Source: Streptomyces pluripotens (GTDB lineage Bacteria > Actinomycetota > Actinomycetes > Streptomycetales > Streptomycetaceae). From it: a stretch of 64,000 nucleotides of DNA. Positions 31,801 through 41,133 of the stretch are shown one piece after another. The notes under the pieces were generated by a model. The model made no database searches. It saw only the letters and a program-made list of their open reading frames with translations, and had not been told where the DNA came from. The DNA lies in NCBI RefSeq assembly GCF_000802245.2, contig NZ_CP021080.1:5456001-5520000 (forward strand), read 5' to 3'. Numbering within the stretch: position 1 is the first letter of the stretch; the number at the start of each line of letters is the position of its first letter. The translations under genes were made by a program, and so were the position numbers.

Positions 31801-32532
31801 GGCCTGCGCCACTTCACCGACGCCGACCCCCAGTTCCCGCCAAGCGCCCTGGTGCCCGCCCTGACTACCCACCCCGAACCGGTGCTGGAGGCCTTCCGCG
31901 CCCGTCTGTGTGACCCAGAAGGCGTGGGCACGGGCCTGGGGGAGACCCTGCGTACGCTCGCCGACGCCGCCACCCCGGCCCTCGCCCGTCGTATCGCCGC
32001 CCTCATCCGGGAGACGGTGCGGCTACGCCCGGAGACAGCCGGGCAGGTCGCCACCCACGTCGACCGCCGCCTGGAACAGGGTCCGCTCGCCCGCCCCGTG
32101 TTGCTGCCTCTCGTCGGTGAACTCCTCGAAGGGGGAACCGAACCGGTCCGAGCGGCCCTCGCCGGCGTCCTCACCGCCGTCGGAACCACTGTCTCCCGTC
32201 CGCTGCGCCGCGAACTCCTGGAGTACGTGTTTGCCCACGAGCAGGAGCCGTCCGTACTGGACGCTGTGCTCCACGCGGCGGCCGAGCAGGCGAGCGGCCG
32301 GGAGGCAGAGGTCCGCGGACTCGTCCACCGCACCGGCGTGCTCCTGGTCCGCACTCCAGAGGGCGCCGCAGTCTTCGACCGTGGCCTGGTCGACCTGGGC
32401 CGGCATGTGCCAGGTTTCGCCGCGCTCGTGACCCGCTGGCTGGCCGACACCCCGGGGGACTGGGCCGTCGTGGTGGGTCCCAGCACCCGTCGCACGCTCG
32501 AAAACCTCGTAGGCGTGCGGGTTCCGGCCTGA
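28810..32532 (+). CDS. Trypsin-like domain fused to STAND-type ATPase and helical repeats
   Basis: A 1240-residue cytoplasmic-type protein (no signal peptide). Residues ~55-240 are chymotrypsin-like: TSHEAVDG gives His84 and ALDLALVRT gives Asp117. The nucleophile motif, usually GDSGGP, is GGATGGPV, with Thr197 in place of Ser. Residues ~285-520 are a P-loop NTPase with Walker A GAPGSGRT (308-315, Arg314 replaces Lys), a Walker B-like LLLLLDGPEEMP, and VVACREEYW as in NACHT/STAND ATPases. The remaining ~700 residues look like HEAT/ARM-type helical repeats. GGGGAGG precedes ATG 28810. This architecture suggests a sensor or conflict protein; no partner effector gene is adjacent. Confidence 0.78.
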   Translation: MAGRGPRTGDRCGAADGTSGTPDGTRPEHGNHRDDDVRQGQCADGSDHVTTRPDPDLVQIRDLAGRPRGVGFLADHHGTLLTSHEAVDGLPRLTLHASGGSTCLVDAHAVTPLPALDLALVRTEGLDADPLPLTVRERIDAGAYVRIAAGCWREARVLAATQVTYTASDRLHLLEGVLELAIGTAGRDALRPGGGATGGPVLDARTGVVLGVLGTALHTAQRGAGFAVPLRPADGPLGNLLARNAATVPAYGADLNLAGVLELTATSVGQDGPHGALAGTVDPVERAGAARELAVFTDGDRAVLGLVGAPGSGRTTELAALAARRGRGERPAPTLWLRGADLQDADDSVADAARRTLRRAARIVAAAAAVRPGDLGDLAPERLARLAARAGRPLLLLLDGPEEMPPVLAHRLPEWTEGTADWLRQNGVRLVVACREEYWEGAGSRFPAELLHTPAGPADPIHSRAGCPGALPPAVGHSSSFPPSPVGPANSLPFPTDGARSLYSPTDRADPFPPCVRLADLTAEEAQRAGARYGIPDGALTDADARHPLTLRLLSEVRAAGPDTGAGPAGVRATGPVDRHDVFSAYLDLMCLRIAVRLAAESGLRGTAVRRLAARVAGQVHEAARRSLGPGQGELDRESFEAVFPWGPAPARLGGGTGWASAVLAEGLLVPAGGGYRFGHEELADWIQGMHLDLDEALRALAYRSRDQRAALPVPVPHHRVGPVVQALLLLARQHGHRQLTLRLRELTDTLERDPGSWWSARLLARTLLQTPDATPYTEVLRLLADRVVAWRREQRPVPAEFAPAFWTALPLSDAERLDLLRRLVLADPAPPDPGERCLDAVARLLAVRPVAVQRLLTHWFDDERPLPATPHATVATAAQALLHTHRHRALDELTEVLVASAHRRADELLATLAEDEPAAVCRAVDRWAHDERPARRVAAVAFGLCVAPRARSEADRELLRQAALALLARPMDRSLHGGALALLVRDPHTRARYLAAGLRHFTDADPQFPPSALVPALTTHPEPVLEAFRARLCDPEGVGTGLGETLRTLADAATPALARRIAALIRETVRLRPETAGQVATHVDRRLEQGPLARPVLLPLVGELLEGGTEPVRAALAGVLTAVGTTVSRPLRRELLEYVFAHEQEPSVLDAVLHAAAEQASGREAEVRGLVHRTGVLLVRTPEGAAVFDRGLVDLGRHVPGFAALVTRWLADTPGDWAVVVGPSTRRTLENLVGVRVPA

Positions 32533-32728
32533 GCAGCGGTCCCGTGAGCCGCGCCCGGGCGCCGTGTTCAAAAGCCGTGTCCGCCCACGGGCCTTGCGCG
32601 CGGGACTGCGGACGTGCGCCCCGTCACAGCGCCCATGCCGATGCCGGGCCGGGGCCCCTGGCATGGCACCCTTAGACCTGAACAAGAGGTCAAGGTAGAC
32701 ACGGACACGGGTTCGAGGAGCGGTCACA

Positions 32729-33676
32729 GTGCAGCGCTGGCGTGGCTTGGAGGACATCCCCCAGGACTGGGGGCGCAGCGTCGTCACCATCGGTTCCTAC
32801 GACGGCGTCCACCGCGGTCACCAGCTGATCATCAAGCACGCCGTCGACCGCGCACGTGAGCTGGACGTACCTGCCGTGGTGGTCACCTTCGACCCGCACC
32901 CCAGCGAGGTCGTCCGTCCCGGCAGCCACCCCCCGCTGCTGGCCGCGCACCACCGCCGCGCCGAGCTGATGGCCGGCCTGGGCGTCGACGCGGTGCTCAT
33001 CCTGCCTTTCACCAGCGAGTTCTCGAAGCTCTCACCCGCTGACTTCGTCGTGAAGGTCCTGGTGGACAAGCTGCACGCCAAGGCGGTCGTGGAAGGCCCG
33101 AACTTCCGTTTCGGTCACAAGGCGGCCGGCGATGTCGCATTCCTCGGTGAGCAGGGCAAGATCTACGACTTCGAGGTCGAGGTCGTCGACCTGTATGTCA
33201 CCGGTGCGGCTGGGGGCGGCAAGCCGTTCTCCTCGACCCTGACCCGCCGGCTGGTCGCCGAGGGCGACGTCGAGGGGGCCCGCGAGATCCTGGGACGCCC
33301 CCATCGGGTGGAGGGCGTCGTCGTCCGAGGTGCCCAGCGCGGGCGCGAGCTGGGCTTCCCGACGGCCAACGTCGAGACGCTGCCCCACACGGCGATCCCC
33401 GCCGACGGCGTGTATGCCGGCTATCTGCACGTCCAAGGCGAGGCCATGCCGGCCGCGATCTCCGTCGGCACGAACCCGCAGTTCGACGGCACCGAGCGCA
33501 CCGTGGAGGCGTATGCGATCGACCGCGTCGGTCTCGAGCTGTACGGCCTGCACGTCGCCGTCGACTTCCTCTCGTACGTGCGCGGCCAGGCGAAGTTCGA
33601 GTCCCTGGAGGCCCTGCTGGAGCAGATGGCCGTGGACGTGAAGCGCTGCCGCGAGATCGTGGCGGCGGAGGCGTAG
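32729..33676 (+). CDS. ribF: Bifunctional riboflavin kinase/FAD synthetase
   Basis: A 315-residue enzyme that makes FMN from riboflavin and FAD from FMN. The N-terminal adenylyltransferase contains IGSYDGVHRGHQLIIKHA and NFRFGHKAAGD. The C-terminal flavokinase contains RGRELGFPTANV and the substrate-site GTNPQFDG. The start is GTG 32729; CGAGGAGCGG upstream supplies the ribosome site. A GACCT-AGGTC inverted repeat at 32675-32691 lies in the leader. It converges on the EspI-like gene, with a shared hairpin between them. Confidence 0.96.
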   Translation: MQRWRGLEDIPQDWGRSVVTIGSYDGVHRGHQLIIKHAVDRARELDVPAVVVTFDPHPSEVVRPGSHPPLLAAHHRRAELMAGLGVDAVLILPFTSEFSKLSPADFVVKVLVDKLHAKAVVEGPNFRFGHKAAGDVAFLGEQGKIYDFEVEVVDLYVTGAAGGGKPFSSTLTRRLVAEGDVEGAREILGRPHRVEGVVVRGAQRGRELGFPTANVETLPHTAIPADGVYAGYLHVQGEAMPAAISVGTNPQFDGTERTVEAYAIDRVGLELYGLHVAVDFLSYVRGQAKFESLEALLEQMAVDVKRCREIVAAEA

Positions 33677-33693
33677 CTCTTCCCCGCGCCGAG

Positions 33694-33730
33694 AAAGGGC
33701 GGTCGGTGCCCTGTGCACCGGCCGCCCTTT
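33694..33730. terminator. Bidirectional hairpin between convergent ribF and the EspI-like gene
   Basis: A 16-bp stem (33694-33709 with 33715-33730, one G-T pair) with a 5-nt loop is flanked by AAAG on one side and CTTT on the other, so it can end transcription from both directions. Confidence 0.9.
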
Positions 33731-33749
33731 GTTGCGCCGCGCTGCCGCC

Positions 33750-36700
33750 TTACTGCTGCTGGGGCGGGGCCTGTGGCGGCTGCTGCCGCTGTGGTGGTTG
33801 GGCGTGCGGAGGCTGCCCCGGCGGCTGGGACTGAGGCCGACCGGCCTGCGGGTAGCCGGGCTGTGGCGCGTACGGTTGTCCCGAGGCGGCCTGGGGGTAG
33901 GGCGGGCCCGGGACCTGCGGATACGGCTGCCCCTGCTGAGGCGGCTGCGGCTGCTGGTTCTGCGGGTGCGGCTGACCGTACACGGGTTGGTTCTGTGGGT
34001 ATGGCGGACCGTACACGGGTTGGTTCTGTGGGTGCAGCTGGCCGGGCACGGGTTGATCCGGGACGGGCTGACCCGGCATCGGCGGGGCAGCCACCGGTGG
34101 CGGGTTGCCGTCGCTGGTCCACAGACCGTGCGCCTGCTGATGGCGGGTGAAGTCCTCCGCGACCATCGCGGCGAGGTTGAAGTAGGCCTCGCGCGTCTTC
34201 GGTCGCATCATGTCGAGGTTCACCTCGGCACCGGCGGCCAGGTGTTCGTCGAAGGGCACGACCACCACGCCGCGGGTCCGTGTCTCGAAGTGCGCCACGA
34301 TGTCCTCGACCTTGATCATCTTGCCGGTCTCACGGACTCCCGAGATCACGGTGAGGGACCTGGAGACCAGATCCGAGTAGCCGTGCGCGGAGAGCCAGTC
34401 CAGTGTCGTACTGGCGCTGCTCGCCCCGTCGACGGACGGCGTGGAAATGATGATGAGCTGGTCGGCGAGGTCCAGCACGCCGCGCATCGCGCTGTACAGC
34501 AGACCCGTGCCCGAGTCGGTCAGGATGATCGGGTACTGGCGGCCGAGCACGTCGATCGCGCGCCGGTAGTCCTCGTCGTTGAACGCGGTGGACACGGCCG
34601 GGTCCACGTCGTTGGCGATGATCTCCAGGCCGGAGGACGCCTGGGAGGTGAACCGGCGAATGTCCATGTAGGAGTTCAGGTACGGGATCGCCTGGACGAG
34701 GTCGCGAATGGTGGCCCCGGTTTCGCGGCGCACGCGCCGCCCGAGCGTACCGGCGTCCGGGTTGGCGTCGATGGCGAGGATCTTGTCCTGTCGTTCGGTG
34801 GCGAGAGTGGAACCGAGAGCGGTGGTCGTGGTCGTCTTGCCGACGCCGCCCTTGAGGCTGATGACCGCGATCCGGTAGCAGGACAGCACCGGAGTGCGGA
34901 TCAGCTCCAGCTTGCGCTGCCGCTCGGCCTCCTCCTTCCGGCCGCCCAGTTTGAACCGGGAGGCCGCCGCTGCGGGCCGGCCGCTCTTGGCCTTCTGCTT
35001 CTTGTTGTTGAGCAGCCGGTCCGAGGACAGCTCCACGGCAGCGGTGTAACCCAACGGGGCGGCACCGAGGTTGGTCGGCTGCCGCTGGTCGTGCTGAACG
35101 GGCTGTGGCCATCCGGTGCCGGAACGGGGGTCGACCGGGGCGTGCGGAGGTTGGACCTGGCCCTGGGACGGGACCTCGGGTGCTTGCGTGACCGGCGGGT
35201 GCTGTGTGACCTGCGGAGACGGGGGAAACCCGTAACCGCTGCGCTGGATCGCGGGGTTGGGGATACCGGCCTGCGCCGGGTTGCCTGACGAGGGAAACCC
35301 GTAACCGCCGGGCTGAGCGTGGTCGGCCGGATGTGGATGCGGTCCGGCCTGTGCGGGCATCGGCGGTGTGGGCACGCCGGGTTGGCCGGGCTGGTTCCAG
35401 GTCGCGGGAGCGGCCTGCGGTGCCCGCGGCTGGAACGGCTGTTGCTGGCCGGGTGTACCGACCTGGTCCTGCCCGGTCATCGGCTGCTGGCCGGGCTGCC
35501 GAGGGGCGGGCTGTGTGGGCCACTGTGCTGCTGCCGTCGGGGCGGCGGGTTGGTACGCGGGCGGCAGTGGAGGCATCCCGTCCTGCATCACCGGCGGAGG
35601 GGTCCAGGCAGGCTGGGAGTCCTGGGGAGCTGGGGGAACGGGTGGTGCGGTGTTCTGCGGGGTAGCTTCGCGTGGTGTGCCGTCCTGCGGCGCGATGGTC
35701 CGCGGGACGTCATGAGATTGGGGGCCGGTCCGCACGGTGTCGTTCTGCGCTGCACTGGGTTGAGACGAGCCGTCCTGCGCCGTGGTGCTCTGCACTACGG
35801 CTTCCGTTGGCACTGCGCCCGTGAAGGGCGGAGTCCCCGTATTCCCGTCCTCGGCGGAGGTTTCCCGCGCGTCGGCTGTCTCTGCGGACTCGGGCACGGG
35901 GCTGCCGTGCGCCCGTGCACCACTCCGCTCCTCGCCCGGCCCTCCGGCTTCAGGTTCGTCGGTCTTGGCAACGGGGCCTGCCAGCGGGCCCTCCTGACCG
36001 AAGGCCTCGTCCTCGCCCTTCTCGACGTTGTCCTCGGTGGAGCCGGCATTCCCGGTGAAGTCGTCCGGTGCCGCAGCGGCCCCGGCCGTGGTCGCGGAGT
36101 CGCCGTCCTGCCTCGCGCCGGCGCCCTCAGTACCTTCGGTGGCGTTGACACCTGAGACCGGGGCTTCCTCGACGGCCGGACCTGAACCCTCCGCGGAACC
36201 TCCAGTACCGGATTCGCCGGGCTTCTCCACGTCGGCCGCGTGTTCGGCGATCTGGGCCATCTCGCGCTTGAGAGCGACGGCGGAGAACCGCATGGTTTCC
36301 CCGCTCTCCAGGTCGCCGTTGCTCGTTTCCGGCTCAACCGCAGCAAAGGCACCCTCATCTTCGGGCTGCACTGGCTGCACCTGTGGGCCCTGTAGGCGTT
36401 GCGGCTGCTGCAGTTCGAAACCCTCGGGCAGCTTGGGCATCGGTACGGGGCTTCCGGCCGGCGGCGCAGGCTGCCCGGACGGGACGGGCGCCGTCTCTGC
36501 CGACGCGGTCGTGGGCAGAGACGGAGGCACGAACGGGGTGCCACTCTGCGGCGGAGCGAACGGAGTCCCCCGTGATGGCGTGAACGGCGTCCCCTTGGGT
36601 GGGGTGCCCGACGGCTGGACGGTGGGCGGCGGGGGCGACCAGGGAACCGGCCCGCTCGATGGGTACGCCGGAACCCCGGAAGGCGGTGAAGCATCCGGAT

Positions 36701-36926
36701 CGCCGGGCGCGCCGACGTCGTTCGGCTCGGCGAAACCGCCGTCCACGCTCCCTGAGCCGGTCTCCGCACCGGCTGAGCCCGAGCCCCTGGACGCGTTCTG
36801 CGTGTACCAGGCCGGGGGCGCGTAGTCGATGGTGAACTCGCCCGTGGTCTCGACGGCCTCCGCGTCGGGCTGGTCATCGCCCGGTGGGGCCCAGCCCCCG
36901 CGCATCCCGTCCCGATCGCTGCTCAC
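33750..36926 (-). CDS. EspI-like MinD/ParA-family ATPase of the ESX locus
   Basis: A 1058-residue protein. Residues 1-640 are disordered and rich in Pro, Ala, Glu and Thr. Residues ~675-950 are a SIMIBI ATPase with deviant Walker [11 protein letters not shown] near residue 690, and [15 protein letters not shown]. After the ATPase comes a Pro/Gln/Tyr tail with 11-residue repeats (NQPVYGxPxPQ). Mycobacterial EspI has the same proline-rich plus MinD-like plan and tunes ESX-1 secretion, so an energy or assembly regulator of the adjacent type VII system is inferred. The GTG at 36926 has an ideal AGGAGG. The symbol is left empty because orthology is not proven. Confidence 0.85.
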   Translation of the reverse strand: MSSDRDGMRGGWAPPGDDQPDAEAVETTGEFTIDYAPPAWYTQNASRGSGSAGAETGSGSVDGGFAEPNDVGAPGDPDASPPSGVPAYPSSGPVPWSPPPPTVQPSGTPPKGTPFTPSRGTPFAPPQSGTPFVPPSLPTTASAETAPVPSGQPAPPAGSPVPMPKLPEGFELQQPQRLQGPQVQPVQPEDEGAFAAVEPETSNGDLESGETMRFSAVALKREMAQIAEHAADVEKPGESGTGGSAEGSGPAVEEAPVSGVNATEGTEGAGARQDGDSATTAGAAAAPDDFTGNAGSTEDNVEKGEDEAFGQEGPLAGPVAKTDEPEAGGPGEERSGARAHGSPVPESAETADARETSAEDGNTGTPPFTGAVPTEAVVQSTTAQDGSSQPSAAQNDTVRTGPQSHDVPRTIAPQDGTPREATPQNTAPPVPPAPQDSQPAWTPPPVMQDGMPPLPPAYQPAAPTAAAQWPTQPAPRQPGQQPMTGQDQVGTPGQQQPFQPRAPQAAPATWNQPGQPGVPTPPMPAQAGPHPHPADHAQPGGYGFPSSGNPAQAGIPNPAIQRSGYGFPPSPQVTQHPPVTQAPEVPSQGQVQPPHAPVDPRSGTGWPQPVQHDQRQPTNLGAAPLGYTAAVELSSDRLLNNKKQKAKSGRPAAAASRFKLGGRKEEAERQRKLELIRTPVLSCYRIAVISLKGGVGKTTTTTALGSTLATERQDKILAIDANPDAGTLGRRVRRETGATIRDLVQAIPYLNSYMDIRRFTSQASSGLEIIANDVDPAVSTAFNDEDYRRAIDVLGRQYPIILTDSGTGLLYSAMRGVLDLADQLIIISTPSVDGASSASTTLDWLSAHGYSDLVSRSLTVISGVRETGKMIKVEDIVAHFETRTRGVVVVPFDEHLAAGAEVNLDMMRPKTREAYFNLAAMVAEDFTRHQQAHGLWTSDGNPPPVAAPPMPGQPVPDQPVPGQLHPQNQPVYGPPYPQNQPVYGQPHPQNQQPQPPQQGQPYPQVPGPPYPQAASGQPYAPQPGYPQAGRPQSQPPGQPPHAQPPQRQQPPQAPPQQQ
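33956..34054. repeat. Three 33-bp in-frame repeats in the EspI-like tail
   Basis: Units begin at 33956, 33989 and 34022 and encode three copies of [15 protein letters not shown] peptides on the minus strand. The first two units share the most identity; the third has diverged. Confidence 0.9.
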
Positions 36927-37285
36927 AGTTCCTCCTGGTGTGGTCGAACACCCTCATACCGTGCCGGGGCGACCATGTCGTGTCGTTCCTAGTCGTCCGT
37001 GGTCGTTCGGGGCAGCCCGGTCCACTGGCTCTCCCCCTGGGACATCGACGTTCGGTCCACGGGTCCTGCCATCGCGCCCGGCTCCCAGCCTAATCACCAC
37101 CAGCCACACCTCGGCAGGCCCGCCCACTTCTCAGTAAGCACCATCAGGTCACGGCACGCCCGGCATCGCCCGTCGCGGCCTGCGTCTCGGAGGCGGAACC
37201 AGGCAGCAAACGGCGAACATGAGACGAACCGGCAACGCATGAGTCGGGGATGACGATGTGAACGAAAGTGATGGAAGTGGTCCGT
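36927..37285. other. Gene-free 359-bp interval upstream of the EspI-like gene
   Basis: No coding frame with family character or ribosome site is seen. It must contain the minus-strand promoter of the EspI-like gene unless that is read through from the eccE operon. A TAGGCT hexamer on the minus strand near 37095 is the best -10 guess, without a good -35. Confidence 0.5.
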
Positions 37286-38074
37286 TCAGTCCATCCGGCG
37301 GGGCGTACCCAACAATCCGGTCTCGGCATCGGTCGGTTGCGTCAGCACGTACTGCCGGTCGTGGTCGGTGCACCACAGCGTGACGCCATCGGGCAGTGCC
37401 GGCAGCGACTCCACCTCGGTCCGTGACAACCCCATGGCACGGCCCAGTTCGGTGGCTTCGTCTGGCGAGACCCGCTGGATGCCGGCCAGCCGAGCCTGCC
37501 GCAGCAAACGGGGCGCCACCGGGCTGAGATACGGCAGCAGCGTCAACACCGACTGCCAGGGCCCGGACACCACCCGTCCGCGTGGCGGTCGCATACCGCA
37601 GTCCCGCACCACCAACGCGGGCGTACCTGCGGAGGCACCCTGGGGCGGCACCCGCCCGACCTCGTACACGGACAGGCCGTTCTGCCCGCCGCCCATGGCG
37701 TGCACCATCTGCATCCAAGCCTGCGGTCGACCGGTCTCCACCGCGACCCGGGCACCTGTAGCCGCCGAACGCAGCGCCAGTACCTGCGCGGTCCACATAC
37801 CGCCGATCAGTACGACGTCGTATGGGGTGGGCCGGTTGATGCCCAGCACGGCCGGCTGCCCCTCCGCGTCTACCCCGGCCACCACACCGTCGTCGCCGAT
37901 GGGCAGAGCGAGTGTGTCCAATTGCTGCGCGGGCAGTGCGTGCCGGCCATGCCGGGGCCCTAGGAGGCCCAAGCCGTGCTGCAGCCGCTCACCCATCCGT
38001 CGAAGCCCGGATGGCTCGGGCGCTCCGTGCGCGACCGCGTCCGGAGGCACGGGCAGGGTGGGAACCGCCGTCAC
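37286..38074 (-). CDS. ESX-associated protein of unknown function
   Basis: A 262-residue protein without transmembrane segments. A mid-region TPYDVVLIGGMWTAQVLALRSAATGARVAVETGRP resembles a nucleotide- or cofactor-binding alpha/beta segment. Later stretches include GPWQSVLTLLPYLSPVAPRLLRQARLAGIQRVSPDEATELG. The start GTG overlaps the eccE stop (GTGA), so it is co-translated with EccE and likely serves the type VII machine. I do not recognise a named family. Confidence 0.85.
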   Translation of the reverse strand: MTAVPTLPVPPDAVAHGAPEPSGLRRMGERLQHGLGLLGPRHGRHALPAQQLDTLALPIGDDGVVAGVDAEGQPAVLGINRPTPYDVVLIGGMWTAQVLALRSAATGARVAVETGRPQAWMQMVHAMGGGQNGLSVYEVGRVPPQGASAGTPALVVRDCGMRPPRGRVVSGPWQSVLTLLPYLSPVAPRLLRQARLAGIQRVSPDEATELGRAMGLSRTEVESLPALPDGVTLWCTDHDRQYVLTQPTDAETGLLGTPRRMD

Positions 38075-39408
38075 CGCGCACCTCCGAGGGGCAGTGTGGC
38101 CAGCACGCCGGGCAGCTGCTCACGGTCGAGCCGGGCGAGACCGGCACCGGCCTGCCGAGCCGCTTCCTCCAACGCCTGCCGCGCCGCCACCAGTTCGTCG
38201 TCGCTGCGCCCCGTCACTCGCAGATGTCCGCAGAGCACGAACTCCTGCCGCTCCCCCTGCGCGAGTGTGAGGCTGAAGGTGGTGGCCAGGGCCGGTATCG
38301 CCGTGACGTGGGCCACGAACTGGGGCAGCGACTCACCCCCGCCGCCACCCAGTTGGGGCCAGCGTCTGATCCAGTACGTCGTGTGCCGCCGGTTGTCGCA
38401 GCGCCAACTGCGGCCGGACTCCTCTGTTCGCCGCTCCCTGGTCTCGCTGCGTCCCGCCTCAGCAGTGACCAGCGGGTTGGCGCAGGCCGAGGTGGCGAGC
38501 GCGGCGACCAACTCCTCCTCGTCGAGCACGCGTGCCCGGAATCCGGCTCCGCTCAGCCGGCTCGCCAGATGGTCCGCGGTCCGCACGACGCACTTCTGCG
38601 CACCGAGCAGTCCGCCCCCGCGCGCGGCCACGGCCTCCGCGCACAGCTCGGGGTCGAGCTTGAGGGCGACCCAGGTGATGCGTACCGCCGGGGCACCCGT
38701 CCGTTCCTGCAAGGGGGCGTAGTTGGCGACGGCCACGGATTGCTGGGGCAGATGTAGTGCGGGTGCGGGCTGCGTGTGCAGCACCACCTGGGCCGACTCC
38801 AATCGGATCCCGTCCACCTCAAGCGCGTCCCTCACCACCCCCAGAGGCAGTGGCTGTCTGCTTCGCTCGGCCCGCAGCGCGGTTGCGTCGGCCTCCACCT
38901 GGAGCACGGCGGTGACGAAGGTACCGTCCCCGACGATCCCGACCGGACGCCGGTCACGCGGACCGTAGGAGGAAGTGCGCAAGGCCGGCTCGCACTCCAC
39001 GGCCGGGACCAGCCCGGGCTCCGTGCCCGGGGGGATCAGCAGGTGAGCCGCCCGCTTCTGCCGGGCCCGCAACTGCCGTGCGGTGCCCACCCACTCCGGC
39101 AGGGTGCGCCCCCGCCGCCGAACGCAGGCCAGCAACACCAGTACCAGCGCGACGGCCGTGGCAGGGACGAGCAGGACCGTCCCGGCCACCCAGCCGATGA
39201 CGAGTACGGCTGTCGCCAGTTCCAGCAGCACGAGCCGTTGCAAACGAAACGGACCGGCCAGTCCCTGCCGGGGTCTGAGGAGGAGCATGACCGGCTGGGG
39301 CGCCGTGCCACGCCGAGCGAACGCCTCGCCTGGCGCCGACTCCGACCCGGCCGCGCGACCTCGTGTCGCCGACCGGTCGCGGTCTCGCGCCCGCGTTCCG
39401 GAAGCCAT
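38071..39408 (-). CDS. eccE: Type VII secretion protein EccE
   Basis: A 445-residue ESX membrane component. The basic N-terminus is followed by two adjacent transmembrane helices (about residues 58-76 and 78-96), then a soluble domain with the conserved WVGTARQLRARQKR and YGPRDRRPVGIVGDGTFVTAVLQVE. EccE sits at the periphery of the EccBCDE membrane complex. ATG 39408 is chosen; a GTG one codon upstream is equally possible. It is divergent from eccB. Confidence 0.88.
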   Translation of the reverse strand: MASGTRARDRDRSATRGRAAGSESAPGEAFARRGTAPQPVMLLLRPRQGLAGPFRLQRLVLLELATAVLVIGWVAGTVLLVPATAVALVLVLLACVRRRGRTLPEWVGTARQLRARQKRAAHLLIPPGTEPGLVPAVECEPALRTSSYGPRDRRPVGIVGDGTFVTAVLQVEADATALRAERSRQPLPLGVVRDALEVDGIRLESAQVVLHTQPAPALHLPQQSVAVANYAPLQERTGAPAVRITWVALKLDPELCAEAVAARGGGLLGAQKCVVRTADHLASRLSGAGFRARVLDEEELVAALATSACANPLVTAEAGRSETRERRTEESGRSWRCDNRRHTTYWIRRWPQLGGGGGESLPQFVAHVTAIPALATTFSLTLAQGERQEFVLCGHLRVTGRSDDELVAARQALEEAARQAGAGLARLDREQLPGVLATLPLGGAR

Positions 39409-39603
39409 CACTCCATCCCCCCGTTTGCATACAACTCACTGGAACCAGGCCACTGAACAAGGCCCTTGAGGGCCCAGGTACCCTACCCGCTCCACGAGAC
39501 CCGCTCCGTACCAGGCATAGTAGGGGCCGGGTCCGACAACGGAGGGCGGGGGAGCGTGTTCCCCGCCGCGCTCCGGGTGAGACACGGGGAGAAACAGGCA
39601 CAG

Positions 39604-41133
39604 ATGGCATCTCGGCGGGACCAACTCAACGCCTACACCTTCGCGAAGCGCCGCATGCTCGCGTCGTTCGTGCAGTCGTCACCGGATGCCTCGGACGAGG
39701 GGGCGCCTCGGCCGCTGCGAGCCCTCCTACCCGGTGCGATCGTCGGTGTGGTCGTCCTCGCGGCTTTCGGCGCCTGGGGCATGTTCAAGCCCACGGCCCC
39801 ACAGGGCTGGGACGCTCCCGGGCAGAAGGTGATCATCGCCAGCAAGTCCACCACGCGGTATGTCGTATTGACGACGGACCATAAGGCTCAGCTCCACCCG
39901 GTTCTCAACATGGCGTCTGCCGAACTCGTCCTTGATACCCAGAGCGGCGTGGACGTCGTCACCGTTGACGAGTCGATCCTCGACAGCGGCAAGGTCCCAC
40001 ACGGTGTCACCATCGGCATCCCCTACGCCCCCGACCGGCTGCCCTCCGGTGAGGAGGCCGGCCGGGCCAAGCAGTGGGCGGTCTGCGAACGCCCCAGCGG
40101 CAGCGGCAGTTCCATCCAGAAGGCCGCGTTCGTGCTGGCCAAGCGCGACCAGGGCAAGGTCAAGGGTGCCGAGGAAGACCTGCATGCCGGTGAACTCCTC
40201 TACGTCGCCACGCCGGACCAGAAGCAGTACGTTGTCGACGCACATGGTCGGGCGTACCAAGTGGCCGCGGACGACACCCTTCTGTTGCAGACCCTCGTAG
40301 GCGCGGACCGCGAACCCCAGCACGTGACCAAGGGGTGGATCGCGACCCTGCATTCCGGCGACCCGATCAGCTTTCCGCCGATCACCGGTACCCCAGGGGC
40401 CGCCGCGAACGCCCCGGGCCAGCTGGCTGCGCAGGACAACCGGGTCGGCATGGTCCTCAGGGCACCGGTCAACGGTAAGGAGCAGTACTTCGTGGTGCTG
40501 CCTGGCAGAGTCGCCCCCGTCTCCGACTTCGTCGCCCAGTTGCTCCTGGCCAGCAAGGACCTGGTGAGCCTCGGGCAGGCTGGGCACCCTCAGGAGGTCA
40601 GCGCGGGTGCCATTTCCCGGGGCAGGCCGTTTGCTGCCGAGCACACCTGGCCGACCGAGAAGCCCAGCGCGGTCAATGTGCCCTCAGCCGGCGGAGGCAG
40701 CCGCAACACCATCTGCAACGTCCTGCTCCATGTGGACCCCGGCAACGGTGCCACCACCCTGCGCACCTGGGCCGGTGCCGACTTCCCGGCGTCCCTGCCC
40801 GCCGGCTCCTCAAGTGCCTACGTCACCGCAGGCTCCGGCCAGCTCTACCGCCAGTTCCAGGGCAAGGAGACCAAGGCCGGCCCCGTCTTCCTGGTGACCG
40901 ACACCGGACTGCGCTACGCCCTGCAGTCCAACGACGACAGTGCCACCGACGACAAGGGCATCGGTATCTCTCCCCAGCAGCGCAAACAGCTTCAGCAGGA
41001 GGCCAAGCTGGCGCAGACCCGCCTCGGCTACGCCAACGTCCACCCGGCACCCATCCCGGCGGCCTGGTCCGAGTTCCTGCCGACGGGGCCCCGCCTGTCC
41101 ACCGCGGCCGCACGCCAGCCGCAGGGTTCATGA
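39604..41133 (+). CDS. eccB: Type VII secretion protein EccB
   Basis: A 509-residue single-pass protein with the EccB hallmark start MASRRDQLNAYTFAKRRM. A transmembrane helix at residues ~41-61 (LLPGAIVGVVVLAAFGAWGMF) is followed by a large extracytoplasmic repeat domain. Cysteines in QWAVCERPSG and NTICNVLLHV could pair. EccB forms the extracytoplasmic part of the ESX complex. The stop overlaps the first mycosin gene (ATGA). Confidence 0.94.
   Translation: MASRRDQLNAYTFAKRRMLASFVQSSPDASDEGAPRPLRALLPGAIVGVVVLAAFGAWGMFKPTAPQGWDAPGQKVIIASKSTTRYVVLTTDHKAQLHPVLNMASAELVLDTQSGVDVVTVDESILDSGKVPHGVTIGIPYAPDRLPSGEEAGRAKQWAVCERPSGSGSSIQKAAFVLAKRDQGKVKGAEEDLHAGELLYVATPDQKQYVVDAHGRAYQVAADDTLLLQTLVGADREPQHVTKGWIATLHSGDPISFPPITGTPGAAANAPGQLAAQDNRVGMVLRAPVNGKEQYFVVLPGRVAPVSDFVAQLLLASKDLVSLGQAGHPQEVSAGAISRGRPFAAEHTWPTEKPSAVNVPSAGGGSRNTICNVLLHVDPGNGATTLRTWAGADFPASLPAGSSSAYVTAGSGQLYRQFQGKETKAGPVFLVTDTGLRYALQSNDDSATDDKGIGISPQQRKQLQQEAKLAQTRLGYANVHPAPIPAAWSEFLPTGPRLSTAAARQPQGS

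Noticed and set aside
32675..32691. GACCT-AGGTC inverted repeat as an operator of ribF
   Set aside because: Five-base arms are expected by chance in such GC-rich DNA, and no known regulator site matches; mentioned only within the ribF entry.
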